A stretch of DNA of 64,000 nucleotides, taken from assembly GCF_019711635.1 (NCBI RefSeq), contig NZ_JAIGNT010000013.1, positions 17,816-81,815 on the forward strand, in the 5' to 3' direction. Shown piece by piece: positions 1 to 9,544 of this stretch. The notes beneath the pieces are model-generated. The model did not search any database. It was not told the DNA's origin and saw only the letters and a program-made list of their open reading frames with translations. This stretch comes from Qipengyuania huizhouensis (lineage in GTDB: Bacteria; Pseudomonadota; Alphaproteobacteria; Sphingomonadales; Sphingomonadaceae). Every line of letters begins with the position of its first letter. Within the stretch, counting starts at the first letter, position 1. A program made the translations under genes and the position numbers.

Positions 1-114
1 CTGATCGCGATTGCCCGCGATAATCACCTCGTAATCGTCATAGGCCCATTTGAGCTGCGCCTGCAGGCCCTCGTCATCCTCCACGATCAGCAGCTTCGGT
101 GCGTTTTGGGCCAT
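1..114 (-). CDS. prsR: PEP-CTERM system response regulator PrsR, N-terminal part (cut by window edge)
   Basis: Only the first 38 codons are inside the window. They read as the start of a receiver domain: a hydrophobic beta strand KLLIVEDDEGLQ with the paired acidic residues that bind Mg2+, followed by an amphipathic helix. The ATG overlaps the TGA of the upstream histidine kinase by one base (TGATG), so the two are translationally coupled. PrsR-family proteins are sigma-54-type regulators that, with PrsK, control exopolysaccharide and PEP-CTERM/exosortase genes. The receiver start is seen directly; the PrsR identity is inferred from the neighbouring PrsK-type kinase. Confidence 0.75.
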   Translation of the reverse strand, partial: MAQNAPKLLIVEDDEGLQAQLKWAYDDYEVIIAGNRDQ

Positions 115-2222
115 CAGGCGATTTCCTTTCGCTCGGCGGAGCAGGAATTCCCAAGAAGTTCATGCGCCGATTGGAGAGGCAGGTTGAGGGTGAAACGAGT
201 GCCGAGATCCACCCGGGATTCCACCTCTACACGGCCGCCCATCGAACGGATCATCTCGCGCGCTTCGTATGCACCGATACCGAAACCGTCCTCCCTTGAG
301 GAAACAAAAGGCTTGAACAAGCCCGTACGGAGGAACGTCGGGGTCATGCCTCGTCCGCTATCGATAATCTGGACCACTCCGGAAATTCCATCACTATAGG
401 ATTCAATCATTACTGCACTGCCGTCGACGCTGGCATCGATGGCATTCTGCACGATATGCGAGAGCGCCTGCTCGAAAGCTTCCGGCTGGCCATTGACCTG
501 CATCGGCTCGCTTCGAACGAGCAGAACCTGATGGTTTTTCGCGAATCTTTTGCAGGTTGCACGGATGATCGCAGACATATCGAATGCGCCCATTTCTTCC
601 TGCCCTCCTTTGGCATAGCGGCCAAGACGTGAAAGCATCGTGTTTAGCTTATCTGCGCTATTGCGCAGGGTGATCAGCATGTCCTTGCGGAACTCAGGAT
701 TGTCAGCGTGCTTTTCGGCGTTGCGCAGCAAGAGCGACATCTGACTGGAGAGATTCTTGATATCGTGCATTACGAAGGCCATGCGGCGGTTGAATTCATC
801 GAACCGCGCGGCTTCGGAAAGCGCTTCCTGGCTGGCCTGCTCCGCCAGATAACTGGCCAGTTGCCGGCCAACAATCGCAAGAAGATCGAAGTCCTCCCAA
901 TCGAGTTTTCGTTCGATTGCAGGCCGTGCGAGAATGATGATCCCGATCAGTCGATCGAAATGCAGAAGCGGAACCGCCGCCCACACCCGCAAATCTTCCA
1001 ACAGCCATGCAGGCACATGCTCCAGTTCACCTTGATGTTCTATCCCCGAACGAGCTTCGTCTAAATCGAGGATCAGTCCTTCCTTCTCGAAAATGGTTGC
1101 CAATGCGGGAGGGATCGGATGAGCAGGTACTTCCAGCTGCGGCCAACGCCAGTTCGCACCTTGCTCGACCTGTCCTTCCTCGTTCACAAGCAGAAGCAGA
1201 CCGGCAGGACTGTCCGTGATGTCTGCCAGTGACCTGATTGCACGCTCCGGCAAGCTGGCTTCTTCGGAGCTTCCGAGGCCGATGGTATGTGTGAAACGGA
1301 TCCATTCGTTGCGATAATCGAAGCGGTGCTTGAACAGATGCTTCACCGCCGTGACCCGTAACCAGCCGCGCAAGCTGTGCGAAGGTAGCCAGATAAGTGC
1401 CAATGCACCCGCTGCAATGACGAGACCGACCTGGGTCATTCGCGCAACGCTGCCGGATAGCACATCCAGCCAGCTGGCAAGGCCAACCATCGCAAGCAGA
1501 TAAACACCGATCACCAACAGCGACAGGAAATGAAAGGTCACGGCCCGCGACGGCCTGAAAGTCAATCCGGCTACACTCTTGTTGAAGCCTGTTGCAAAGG
1601 GAACGGCGATGATCGTCACTGCCAGTCCCCGAAGAGCCACCAGCTCGATCGGAAATGATCCGACAAGATATGCGATGGTGTAGAAATTCAGCGTAAAAGC
1701 CCAGAATCCCGCCATAGCTGCTGCGTTCCAGCGCAAGATCCTGCGTGATTCCGGGGCGGCGCCTACATAAAGATTGTGCAGCAATACCAGGGCCCCGACT
1801 GCCACGAGAACGCGAAAAAGCGCAGAAGTTTGCGTGGCAAGTAACTGAACATCGGCAGCAAACGGATGCCGATGTTCGATGCCGAGAAGCGCAAATTGCA
1901 GTATCTCCACGAATGCCAGAGCCGCCACGACCGGCCTGACGAGCCGAAGGCTTTCATCGCGGCCATCGTTGGCAAAGATACGGAAGAGAAAGAAAATCCA
2001 CGCGAGATTAGCGAATATTTCGGTAAGCCCGACAATGGGATGGTCGAACGCGAGACTTGCAGCCGCAATGCACCAGTTTGCAGTGAATACCAGTGCAACG
2101 GCGCCCGCCCAGCGGTCCGATCGATCAGCCGCGCCCTTCCGAGCGATCCAGAACGCAGCGATCCCGCTGACAATCGCACCGATCGAATAGCATATGTACG
2201 AAAGGGATGCGGCCCAATCCAT
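114..2222 (-). CDS. prsK: PEP-CTERM system sensor histidine kinase PrsK
   Basis: About 702 residues. The N-terminal ~290 residues form a run of some eight or more hydrophobic helices, then a GAF-like domain, then a histidine kinase core. The phosphoacceptor box reads FVMHDIKN near residue 484 and is typical of PrsK rather than HisKA kinases. The ATPase has DSGRGMTP and GFGIGAYEAREM for ATP binding. An upstream in-frame GTG at 2273 would add 17 charged residues before the first helix. I prefer the ATG at 2222 because it places a membrane helix at the N-terminus and has a purine-rich GGGGCAGGA ahead. The stop overlaps the prsR start, so the pair is one operon. Its signal is unknown; the family is linked to exosortase/EPS gene control. 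Confidence 0.88.
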   Translation of the reverse strand: MDWAASLSYICYSIGAIVSGIAAFWIARKGAADRSDRWAGAVALVFTANWCIAAASLAFDHPIVGLTEIFANLAWIFFLFRIFANDGRDESLRLVRPVVAALAFVEILQFALLGIEHRHPFAADVQLLATQTSALFRVLVAVGALVLLHNLYVGAAPESRRILRWNAAAMAGFWAFTLNFYTIAYLVGSFPIELVALRGLAVTIIAVPFATGFNKSVAGLTFRPSRAVTFHFLSLLVIGVYLLAMVGLASWLDVLSGSVARMTQVGLVIAAGALALIWLPSHSLRGWLRVTAVKHLFKHRFDYRNEWIRFTHTIGLGSSEEASLPERAIRSLADITDSPAGLLLLVNEEGQVEQGANWRWPQLEVPAHPIPPALATIFEKEGLILDLDEARSGIEHQGELEHVPAWLLEDLRVWAAVPLLHFDRLIGIIILARPAIERKLDWEDFDLLAIVGRQLASYLAEQASQEALSEAARFDEFNRRMAFVMHDIKNLSSQMSLLLRNAEKHADNPEFRKDMLITLRNSADKLNTMLSRLGRYAKGGQEEMGAFDMSAIIRATCKRFAKNHQVLLVRSEPMQVNGQPEAFEQALSHIVQNAIDASVDGSAVMIESYSDGISGVVQIIDSGRGMTPTFLRTGLFKPFVSSREDGFGIGAYEAREMIRSMGGRVEVESRVDLGTRFTLNLPLQSAHELLGNSCSAERKEIA

Positions 2223-2410
2223 CAGACCGGTCCTGCCCCTTCTTTCGCCAGGCTCACCATTTTCGTTCCTCACCTGCGCAACCGAACATGCTGTTCTCTG
2301 CCTAGCGGGAGATTGGTGAAATGTCGGTAAATTTTACAACATACGAATCAAAAGGACGAAGCGCGTCCGGAGACGAGCCTCGCCCTTATGTACTATCGGG
2401 TGCGGAAATC

Positions 2411-2707
2411 TCAGTTTTCGACCGCGTCCTGCACTGCCTCGCCAGCATTTTGTGCAGCGTCGCCAACCTGCCCAGCCGCTTCACCTACCTCGGTCGCCGC
2501 CTCTGCGACTGCATTGTCCTTGGCAACCTCGGCCCCACTCATCTGCGAGAAGATGAAGATGGCACCAACGGCCAGTACCAGAACGATGAGCGCGATTACC
2601 CAGCCAGATCCACCGCCCCTTCGGCTTTCACCGTCGGTTACCACCGTATGGGTTGTATGCGTGTCACCCGAGGGAGTGCGCGTTTCCGTAATGCGTTCTT
2701 CGGTCAT
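2411..2707 (-). CDS. small single-pass membrane protein, unknown function
   Basis: 98 residues. The N-terminal 35 are polar and Thr/Arg-rich, then comes one membrane helix (WVIALIVLVLAVGAIFIF), then an Ala/Glu/Val-rich tail with short repeats of the kind GEAAGQVGDAAQNAGEAV that should form an amphipathic helix. The ATG at 2707 has a strong AGGAAGGA ribosome site eight bases upstream. I do not recognise a family; the tail resembles late-embryogenesis-like or YtxH-type stress helices. It stands alone between prsK and the acyl-CoA regulator gene. Confidence 0.7.
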   Translation of the reverse strand: MTEERITETRTPSGDTHTTHTVVTDGESRRGGGSGWVIALIVLVLAVGAIFIFSQMSGAEVAKDNAVAEAATEVGEAAGQVGDAAQNAGEAVQDAVEN

Positions 2708-2792
2708 TTCAATAGTCCTTCCTGAAACCTATTGTGACGAAAACGCGGCGACTTGCAGTGCGGTTCCGCAGGAAGGGGGTTAACCGCGCAAT

Positions 2793-4175
2793 CTAGGGTT
2801 CGCCGAACTCGAACGGCGTCGTCCCCCTGCGCATACGGTCGAAACGCAGCTTTCGCCCACGGGGCGGCAAAGATCGTTGAGAGCAATTCTCGCGGTGGCA
2901 ACGTGCACAGCCGGGGCCGATGGGTTGGGCATCGGCAGGCCGTAGAGATATTCCGCGCGCCTGGGCCAACTCGCTGGCAAGCACAGCTTCGATCCCGACC
3001 GCTATGACAAATCGCGCCGAGCCTGCAGCCCCGCTACCTTCGACGCTCCTCATCATGGTCAGCCATCCTCCCTGTCCCTCGCTCGTCTCTTCAAGCGAGA
3101 CAAATTGCACCACCAGTTCTCCACCACGCTCGAAGGCGCGGTGCGCATCCCAGAGAGGGCAGGAAACATCTTCTCCGGCAAAACGGGCGGTGCTCGCGCC
3201 CATAAAGCTCTTGGAGAACTGCCCTGCTCGATCAAGCCGAACCATAAAAAAGGGCAAACCGCGCTGGCCCACGCGCTGAAGCGTAGTGAGGCGATGGGCA
3301 AGCTGCTCGAAACTCACCGAAAAACGACGCTCGAGTACGGGAAGATCGTAACCTGTCGCTTCGCAGGCTCTCAGGAAGCGGCCGTAGGGCATGAGCAGGG
3401 CGGCTGCGAAATAGCCTTCGAGATGGCGTTTGAAGAGTGCCCGGGCGGCCTCGTCCTTGAATTGAGCCCCTTGTGCCACGGCCATAATCTCGTCGCGTTT
3501 TTCGAGTTGCGCGACCTGAAGGGCGAGCTGGAAATTGCGCGAGGCTGGTCCAAGCATTTCCGAAAGCTGGATCTGGCGGGCATGCAGATCGAGCCGGCTG
3601 AGGCTGTCGGGCAAAACCTCCTGCGGCAATATTCGCACCGAAAGCTGGTGGCGCTCGCGCAGACGTTCCGTCAGCGCAAGTCCGATGTCCCCGCGTGAGA
3701 GACGCATTTCGTCCGCGAGTTCTTCGGCGGCGTGATCGAGGTCGGCGAAATGGTTGCGCCAGCGTTCGATCTCCCGCCGCGAGGCTGCGAGGGGATCGTC
3801 TCCGGTATCGCCGCCGGGTCCGGCATTGTCATAGAGCCGTACAAAGGCTGCGGCCGCATGAGGGGCCGTTGCGAGCAGCTCGTCGAGTTCCTCGCGATCG
3901 ATGGCGAGATCCGCGAACCGCGCATCGGCGAAGCGGCGGACGAGACCATCCAGCCCGCCAATGCTCTCATCTTCGCGGATGCTTCGCGGATCGAAGTCGA
4001 ACTGCTCAACCAGAGCCATGATAACCCGCGCGCTGACGGGCCGCTGGTTACGCTCTATGAGATTCAGATAGCTGGGTGAAATCGACAATCGACCGGCCAT
4101 CGCCGCCTGCGTCAGCTTTTCACGCTTTCGAAGACGGCGAATAGCCGGCCCGGCACGCACATTGTCGTCAGCCAT
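2793..4175 (-). CDS. XRE-family transcriptional regulator of the short-chain acyl-CoA type (ScfR/RamB-like)
   Basis: 460 residues. Residues ~8-65 form an XRE helix-turn-helix (LTQAAMAGRLSISPSYLNLI). The middle corresponds to the IrrE/ImmA-like region of this family, but I see no HExxH zinc motif, so it is probably a ligand-sensing fold only. The C-terminus has the family's cysteine-rich tail, GCARCHRENCSQRSLPP. Family members control glyoxylate-shunt and propionate/acetate genes (RamB in Corynebacterium, ScfR in rhodobacters). Divergent placement next to isocitrate lyase makes aceA the likely target. A dyad lies directly upstream of the start, which suggests autoregulation. Confidence 0.85.
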   Translation of the reverse strand: MADDNVRAGPAIRRLRKREKLTQAAMAGRLSISPSYLNLIERNQRPVSARVIMALVEQFDFDPRSIREDESIGGLDGLVRRFADARFADLAIDREELDELLATAPHAAAAFVRLYDNAGPGGDTGDDPLAASRREIERWRNHFADLDHAAEELADEMRLSRGDIGLALTERLRERHQLSVRILPQEVLPDSLSRLDLHARQIQLSEMLGPASRNFQLALQVAQLEKRDEIMAVAQGAQFKDEAARALFKRHLEGYFAAALLMPYGRFLRACEATGYDLPVLERRFSVSFEQLAHRLTTLQRVGQRGLPFFMVRLDRAGQFSKSFMGASTARFAGEDVSCPLWDAHRAFERGGELVVQFVSLEETSEGQGGWLTMMRSVEGSGAAGSARFVIAVGIEAVLASELAQARGISLRPADAQPIGPGCARCHRENCSQRSLPPRGRKLRFDRMRRGTTPFEFGEP

Positions 4176-4178
4176 GTT

Positions 4179-4194
4179 TGTAACTTTCTTTACA
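4179..4194. promoter_or_regulatory. candidate operator, inverted repeat TGTAA-N6-TTACA
   Basis: Perfect 5-bp arms TGTAA (4179-4183) and TTACA (4190-4194), directly upstream of the regulator ATG at 4175. RamB-class proteins are known to bind TTTGC/TTTGT-type half-sites; assigning this dyad to the adjacent regulator is an inference. Confidence 0.45.
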
Positions 4195-4240
4195 TATTCA
4201 CATCGATATTAGGGTATATTCACCGATATAGACAAGATAT

Positions 4241-4252
4241 TTTGTAAATTAC
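4241..4252. promoter_or_regulatory. second candidate operator, TTTGTAAATTAC
   Basis: GTAA-A-TTAC (4244-4252) repeats the half-sites of the dyad at 4179-4194 with a shorter spacer, in the AT-rich stretch of the aceA promoter region. Two related sites between the divergent genes fit a shared regulator of both. Confidence 0.4.
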
Positions 4253-4328
4253 TCTGCCAAAATGATCGTCTCATGCGCATTGTCGCTGCAACGCCTCATC
4301 GGGCGATGACGTATCAGGAGACGACGCC

Positions 4329-5927
4329 ATGACCTATCAGAGCAACATCGCGGAAATGAACGAAGCGATCGGACGGAAGGGAGAAAGCTGGGCCGCGATT
4401 GATGCCGCCAGCGCTGCCCGCATGGCTGTCCAGAACCGCTTCCCCACCGGTCTCGATATCGCCCGCTACACCGCGAAGATCATGCGCGAGGACATGGAAG
4501 CCTATGATCGCGATCCGGCAAACTACACGCAGTCGCTGGGCTGCTGGCACGGTTTCATCGCGCAGCAGAAGATGATTTCGATCAAGAAGCATTTCGGCAG
4601 CACCAAGCGCCGGTACCTCTATCTTTCGGGCTGGATGGTTGCCGCGCTGCGCAGCGATTTCGGTCCACTGCCCGACCAGTCGATGCATGAGAAGACGTCG
4701 GTTCCGGGGCTGATCGAAGAAATCTACACTTTCCTCAAGCAGGCGGACGCCCGCGAACTCGGCATGATGTTCCGTGAACTCGACGAGGCGAAGGCCGGGG
4801 GCGACGCGGTGAATACGCACCGCCTGCTCAAAGAAATCGACGAGCACCAGACGCATGTCGTGCCGATCATTGCCGATATCGACGCCGGATTCGGCAATGC
4901 CGAGGCGACCTACCTGCTCGCCAAGAAGATGATCGAGGCGGGCGCCTGCGCGCTGCAGATCGAGAACCAGGTCTCGGACGAGAAGCAGTGCGGCCACCAG
5001 GACGGCAAGGTCACAGTGCCGCATGAGGACTTCCTCCAGAAGATCCGCGCTATCCGCTATGCGTTCCTCGAACTTGGCGTTCCGGACGGCATCATTGTTG
5101 CGCGCACCGATAGCCTCGGAGCCGGCCTTACCAAGCAGATCGCTTTCTCCAAGGAACCCGGGGACCTGGGCGACCAGTATAACAGCTTCCTCGACTGCGA
5201 TGAGGTCGATGCTGAGGACATCAAGAACGGACAGGTCTTCATCAGCCGTGATGGCAAGCTGCTTGCCCCCAAGCGCCTGCCTTCGAACCTCTACCAGTTT
5301 CGTGCGGGAACGGGCGAGGACCGCTGCGTGCTCGACTGCATCACGGCGCTCCAGAACGGTGCAGACCTACTGTGGATCGAAACCGAAAAGCCGCATATCG
5401 GCCAGATCGGCGGAATGGTAAACCGTATCCGCGAGGTGATCCCGAATGCCAAGCTGGTCTACAACAACTCACCCAGCTTCAACTGGACGCTGAATTTCCG
5501 CCAGCAGGTCTACGACGCATGGGAAGAAGCAGGCAAAGACGTCTCGGCCTATGATCGCGCCAAGTTGATGAGCGTGGATTACGACAGGACCGATCTCGCC
5601 GCCGAAGCCGATGAGCGTATCCGGACTTTCCAGAAGGATGCGGCACGCGAGGCGGGCATCTTCCACCACCTCATCACACTGCCGACATATCACACGGCAG
5701 CGCTGAGCACCGACAACCTCGCCCGTGAATATTTCGGCGAGCAGGCGATGCTTGGTTACGTCAAGAATGTGCAGCGCGAGGAGATCCGCCAGGGTATCGC
5801 CTGTGTGAAGCACCAGAACATGGCCGGATCGGACATCGGCGATGACCACAAGGAATACTTTGCCGGAGAAGCGGCTCTCAAGGCCGGCGGTAAGGACAAT
5901 ACCATGAACCAGTTCGCTGCGGCGTAA
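4329..5927 (+). CDS. aceA: isocitrate lyase
   Basis: 532 residues. Cleaves isocitrate to glyoxylate and succinate, the first step of the glyoxylate shunt, needed for growth on acetate and fatty acids. The catalytic cysteine motif reads KQCGH at residues ~219-223, followed by QDGKVTVPHEDF. DIDAGFGN (metal/substrate site), IVARTDS and the late NNSPSFNW segment are all present. The length and the Q in KQCGH match the long Pseudomonas-type lyase rather than the ~430-residue E. coli form. AGGAG at 4316-4320 sets the start. Malate synthase is not in the window. Confidence 0.97.
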   Translation: MTYQSNIAEMNEAIGRKGESWAAIDAASAARMAVQNRFPTGLDIARYTAKIMREDMEAYDRDPANYTQSLGCWHGFIAQQKMISIKKHFGSTKRRYLYLSGWMVAALRSDFGPLPDQSMHEKTSVPGLIEEIYTFLKQADARELGMMFRELDEAKAGGDAVNTHRLLKEIDEHQTHVVPIIADIDAGFGNAEATYLLAKKMIEAGACALQIENQVSDEKQCGHQDGKVTVPHEDFLQKIRAIRYAFLELGVPDGIIVARTDSLGAGLTKQIAFSKEPGDLGDQYNSFLDCDEVDAEDIKNGQVFISRDGKLLAPKRLPSNLYQFRAGTGEDRCVLDCITALQNGADLLWIETEKPHIGQIGGMVNRIREVIPNAKLVYNNSPSFNWTLNFRQQVYDAWEEAGKDVSAYDRAKLMSVDYDRTDLAAEADERIRTFQKDAAREAGIFHHLITLPTYHTAALSTDNLAREYFGEQAMLGYVKNVQREEIRQGIACVKHQNMAGSDIGDDHKEYFAGEAALKAGGKDNTMNQFAAA

Positions 5928-5938
5928 GGAGAGGAAGG

Positions 5939-6130
5939 ATGACTACGATGACCGAAGACACTCCGAAGACCGAGCCAGGCCGCGCCCGCGCCCTGTTCTC
6001 GACCGCCGATTTCCGCCTGCTGCGCACCGCTCTCACCAGCTACGCCCGCCAGACGGAAGACCGCGAAGAACTGGCCAGGATCAACGCTCTGCATCACCGT
6101 CTCGGCACATACGTCCCTTCGGACGGCTGA
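5939..6130 (+). CDS. small protein co-transcribed with aceA, unknown function
   Basis: 63 residues, beginning 11 bp after the aceA stop behind a GGAGAGGAAGG ribosome site. The protein is mostly helical and charged (LFSTADFRLLRTALTSYARQ, then EELARINALHHRLG), with no signal peptide or membrane helix. No known family recognised. The spacing and the terminator that follows show that it is the last gene of the aceA transcript. Confidence 0.7.
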   Translation: MTTMTEDTPKTEPGRARALFSTADFRLLRTALTSYARQTEDREELARINALHHRLGTYVPSDG

Positions 6131-6202
6131 CCGTGGTCAAGTAACGAAGCGGTAGCGCGAGAACACGCCTACCCTCAAATCAGTTCTCCTGGGGAGGAGA
6201 AG

Positions 6203-6236
6203 CGGCTGCCGGAGTGCCCCAACGCTCCGGCAGCCG
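6203..6236. terminator. bidirectional hairpin terminator
   Basis: Perfect 12-bp stem CGGCTGCCGGAG / CTCCGGCAGCCG with a 10-base loop, between the ends of the convergent aceA operon and the amidohydrolase gene. There is only a short T-rich stretch after it on the plus side. Confidence 0.75.
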
Positions 6237-6241
6237 TCAAT

Positions 6242-7582
6242 TTATCCGCCGTTGGCGGGCATCAGGTCGAGTGCCGCAGCAGCGAGTGCTTCGGCGCCAG
6301 TCCGCACAACCGCTTCCGCATCTGGCGCCCAGAACGGCGAATGCAGAGAAGGCAGCGGCTTGCCCTCCTCTTCCAGCGCGATGAGCATTTCGGCTGGGGT
6401 CCCGCTGATCCAGAAGATCATCGACTTCACGTCATCCGGCGCAGCGCGGCGAAACTGGCTGAAATCCTCGCCCCCCATGACCGCGGGCCACTGCATCACC
6501 CGGTCTTCGCCGAACCGCTGGCGAAAACCGGCTGCAAGCTCTTCGCTGAAATCGGGATCGTTGAAGGTCGAGGGTGTATAGGGCTCTTCCACCGTCACTA
6601 CGGGATAGAGGTCCTCCGGCAGCCCGGCAGTAATGGCCTCGCCCCGGGCTACGCGCCGAATGCCGTCGAGCAGCAACTGTCGGCTTTCATCCGAATAGCT
6701 GCGCACGGTCAGTTGCAACTTCGCTTCGTCGGAAATGATGTTGTGCTTCGCGCCCGAATGGAAGCTGCCGACAGTTATAACGGCGGGATCGAGCGGCGAG
6801 GAATTGCGGCTGACGATCGTCTGCAATTTCATGACGATCGCGCTGGCAAGGACAATCGGGTCCTTGGTCGTGTGCGGATAGGCTCCATGTCCGCCAACGC
6901 CCTTCACCGTGATATCGACGCTATCGACATTCGCCAGCGCATACCCGGGTGTAAAACCGATAGTGCCCGCCGGGACGGGCGCGGCCGCATCGTGGAAAGC
7001 GATCACATATTCGGGCTTGGGGAACCGCTCGTACAATCCGTCTTCCAGCATGGCGAGCGCACCCAGCCCCAGCTCCTCGGCGGGCTGGAGGATCATGACC
7101 AGGGTCCCTTGCCATTCATCCTTCCTCTCGGCCAGCAACTGGGCAGCCCCGATGAATCCGGCCATGTGCGTATCATGACCGCATGCATGCATGACACCCG
7201 TCGTCACACCGCTGGCGGGCGTGGCCGTTTCCTTGCTGGCAAAGGGCAATCCGGTCTGTTCGACAACGGGCAATCCGTCCATGTCGGCTCGCAGCATCAC
7301 GGTAGGCCCATCGCCATTGCGCATGACCGAAACCACGCCTGTCTGTCCCACGCCTTCGGTCACCTCGAAACCGAGCGCGCGCATCCGCTTGGCCAGCTTG
7401 GCGGCAGTTTCGTGTTCTTCGAAGCTGAGTTCGGGATGTGCGTGGAGATCCCGGTAAAGCTCCATCAGGCCGGGCATATCTTCGTCCAGCGAAGTGCGCA
7501 GGTCCTGCGCGTTGGCCGGTAAAGCGAAAGCGAGCGCTGTCACGCAAGCGGCAGTGATGGCTGTAGGACGAATGTAGGACAT
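6242..7582 (-). CDS. secreted M20D-family amidohydrolase (aminoacylase/hippurate-hydrolase type)
   Basis: 446 residues. A Sec signal peptide (ITAACVTALAFALPANA-QDL) sends it to the periplasm. Metal-binding motifs of the M20D family are visible: MHACGHDTHMA, LQPAEELGLGAL (catalytic Glu-Glu), and the C-terminal GGEDFSQF. Family members release amino acids or aromatic acids from N-acyl conjugates; the substrate here cannot be told. The ATG at 7582 is chosen because it gives an intact signal peptide and has GGAGGGG upstream. Only 126 bp separate it from the upstream SLC13 permease on the same strand, so the product may be a ligand for that permease. Confidence 0.88.
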   Translation of the reverse strand: MSYIRPTAITAACVTALAFALPANAQDLRTSLDEDMPGLMELYRDLHAHPELSFEEHETAAKLAKRMRALGFEVTEGVGQTGVVSVMRNGDGPTVMLRADMDGLPVVEQTGLPFASKETATPASGVTTGVMHACGHDTHMAGFIGAAQLLAERKDEWQGTLVMILQPAEELGLGALAMLEDGLYERFPKPEYVIAFHDAAAPVPAGTIGFTPGYALANVDSVDITVKGVGGHGAYPHTTKDPIVLASAIVMKLQTIVSRNSSPLDPAVITVGSFHSGAKHNIISDEAKLQLTVRSYSDESRQLLLDGIRRVARGEAITAGLPEDLYPVVTVEEPYTPSTFNDPDFSEELAAGFRQRFGEDRVMQWPAVMGGEDFSQFRRAAPDDVKSMIFWISGTPAEMLIALEEEGKPLPSLHSPFWAPDAEAVVRTGAEALAAAALDLMPANGG

Positions 7583-7708
7583 GGTCTGGTTACCCCTCCA
7601 GAATGGAAAACATACAACACGGACCCGAAGGGGAAAAATCCCTGCCTTCGGTCCACCCCGCGTTCTGTGCCGCAAGACTGGCAGAGGCACGCGCGATAGG
7701 AAAGGCCC

Positions 7709-9544
7709 TTAGAGCTGGTAGGTCAGGACCAGTCCCACGGAAAGCGCAGCAACCATGATCACCACCAAGGGGATTCCGGTGCGGATATAATCGCCAAATT
7801 CATAGCTACCCTCGGCCATTATGAGCATATTCGTCTGATATGCGATCGGCGTCGCATAGCAGAGATTGCAGCCGAACAGCACGGCCAGCACCAATGGCTC
7901 TGGCGGCAAGCCGAGTTGCGCAGCGATGCTGAAGGCAATCGGCGTACCGACGGTGGCCGCAGTCGCGTTCGACGCGAAGTTGGTGAGAAGAGTGACGAAC
8001 AGCATGATCGCAGCGAGTACGCCTGCAGGTGGCAGATGCTGCAGGCCGGATGAAATCAGCAGTCCCAGCCAGTCTGCCGCCCCGCTTTCGAGAACGATCC
8101 GTCCGATCGCAATACTGGCGGCGACCAGTACGATCACCTTGCCGGACAAGGCACGGCCGACCCGGTCGAACTTCACGCAGCCGGTCACGAACATCAAGAT
8201 CGCACCCGCCAGCGCTGAAATGGCGATCGGGACCTTGAGCAAAAAGAACCCCTCGTTCCCGAAAAAGGGTAGCCCGACCGAAGCCAAGGCAACCGATCCG
8301 ATCATGATGGCCGCGGCCAGCACCGCCTTCGATCGGCGCGGCAATTCGCGCATGCCTTCGAGCTTGAGGAGGCTGTCACCTTGGGCGAAATTTTGCAGGT
8401 CGTCAGGTAGGCCCATGACGAGCAAGACGTCGCCCTCGACGATACGCATGTCCCCGCCGACAGAGAACTTATCCTTTTCCCCTACCAGCCGCTTGGGCCT
8501 GTGAAGGCCAATCACCGCTACCCCATAGAGGTCCGCAATCCCGGAGGTAGGCAGCGTCCGGCCGATGAGGCGAGAGTCGGCCGTGACGGTCATTTCGACG
8601 ACGGCAATATCGATGCTCTTTTCCTGGGAACTCCGACGGATACGCTCCATCACCCAAGAAGGCGCAGCGTCCCCGCGCAGAACTCTTGCCGCTTCCTCGA
8701 TCACCTCGTGAGTGCCGGTCATGGTGAGGCGTTGATTCGCCCGCATTAACCCGGGTGGCACTTCCTCGAACTCGATTCCTTCCGGGAGGCGCTTGACCAC
8801 TTCGGCCAATTCGCGCCCGTTGAGCATCGAATTCTCGGTCACTCTCAACCGGGTCACAAAGCGGCGTAATTCATGCTGGTCGAACACCCGGTTATCGCCA
8901 AGCAGGCGCGGCATAACCAGCCAGAGGTACGGCAGAGCAAACACGGCCGCAAAGAGGACGATCGGCGTGTAATCGAATACGCCCATTTCGCGCATCCCGA
9001 GATCCACGGCGATAGATACGACGAGAATGTTCGTGGACGTACCAATCGTCGTGGCCATTCCTCCAATCAGTACCGCAGCGTTGATGGGGATCAGCGTCTT
9101 CGACGCCGGCATGCCTCCGCGGTGCGCCAGCGCGACGAAGATGGGCAGGAGAAGCACGAGGACGGGCGTGTCGTTGACCGCCATCGACAGGACCATCGCA
9201 ACTACCAGCGAAATCAACAGGCCGAGTTGCCCGTTGATCTTGAAGACCCGTTCAAGGAGGCGTGCAGCAGGTTCCAGCGCACCGGTAACAACCAAACCGC
9301 GCCCCATGATCATGAGGGCGCAGATGGTGATGAGTGCGTAATGTCCGAAGCCTGAGAACGCAAGCGAGAGGCCGTCGGTAGGTGCCGTGCCTTCGAGCGG
9401 GAAAAAATAGAGCCCCACCGCAATCACGGCGATGGTCATCAGCGAGATGATCTCCACCGACATTCGCCCACGCGCAAAGGCGATGAACATGGCGATTGTC
9501 ACCGCCATGGCTGCAATCGCGTGGTAGGACGGCATCCCGATCAT
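7709..9544 (-). CDS. SLC13/DASS-family permease with internal RCK_C (TrkA-C) domain
   Basis: 611 residues. Two hydrophobic halves (~1-205 and ~405-611) flank a soluble regulatory insert. Each half carries a DASS-type loop: MAVNDTPVLVLLLP and TTIGTSTNILV in the first, LTNFASNATAATVGTPIA in the second. The insert around residues 215-395 holds at least one TrkA-C-like ligand domain (VVEMTVTADSRLIGRTL ... ISEGDVLLVMG-type end, here VEGDVLLVMG). Such proteins are usually Na+-coupled carriers for dicarboxylates, sulfate or related anions. The substrate is unknown. The neighbouring amidohydrolase may supply it. Confidence 0.88.
   Translation of the reverse strand: MIGMPSYHAIAAMAVTIAMFIAFARGRMSVEIISLMTIAVIAVGLYFFPLEGTAPTDGLSLAFSGFGHYALITICALMIMGRGLVVTGALEPAARLLERVFKINGQLGLLISLVVAMVLSMAVNDTPVLVLLLPIFVALAHRGGMPASKTLIPINAAVLIGGMATTIGTSTNILVVSIAVDLGMREMGVFDYTPIVLFAAVFALPYLWLVMPRLLGDNRVFDQHELRRFVTRLRVTENSMLNGRELAEVVKRLPEGIEFEEVPPGLMRANQRLTMTGTHEVIEEAARVLRGDAAPSWVMERIRRSSQEKSIDIAVVEMTVTADSRLIGRTLPTSGIADLYGVAVIGLHRPKRLVGEKDKFSVGGDMRIVEGDVLLVMGLPDDLQNFAQGDSLLKLEGMRELPRRSKAVLAAAIMIGSVALASVGLPFFGNEGFFLLKVPIAISALAGAILMFVTGCVKFDRVGRALSGKVIVLVAASIAIGRIVLESGAADWLGLLISSGLQHLPPAGVLAAIMLFVTLLTNFASNATAATVGTPIAFSIAAQLGLPPEPLVLAVLFGCNLCYATPIAYQTNMLIMAEGSYEFGDYIRTGIPLVVIMVAALSVGLVLTYQL

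Noticed and set aside
6341..7522. 393-codon plus-strand open frame
   Set aside because: Antisense to the M20 amidohydrolase with its intact metal motifs.
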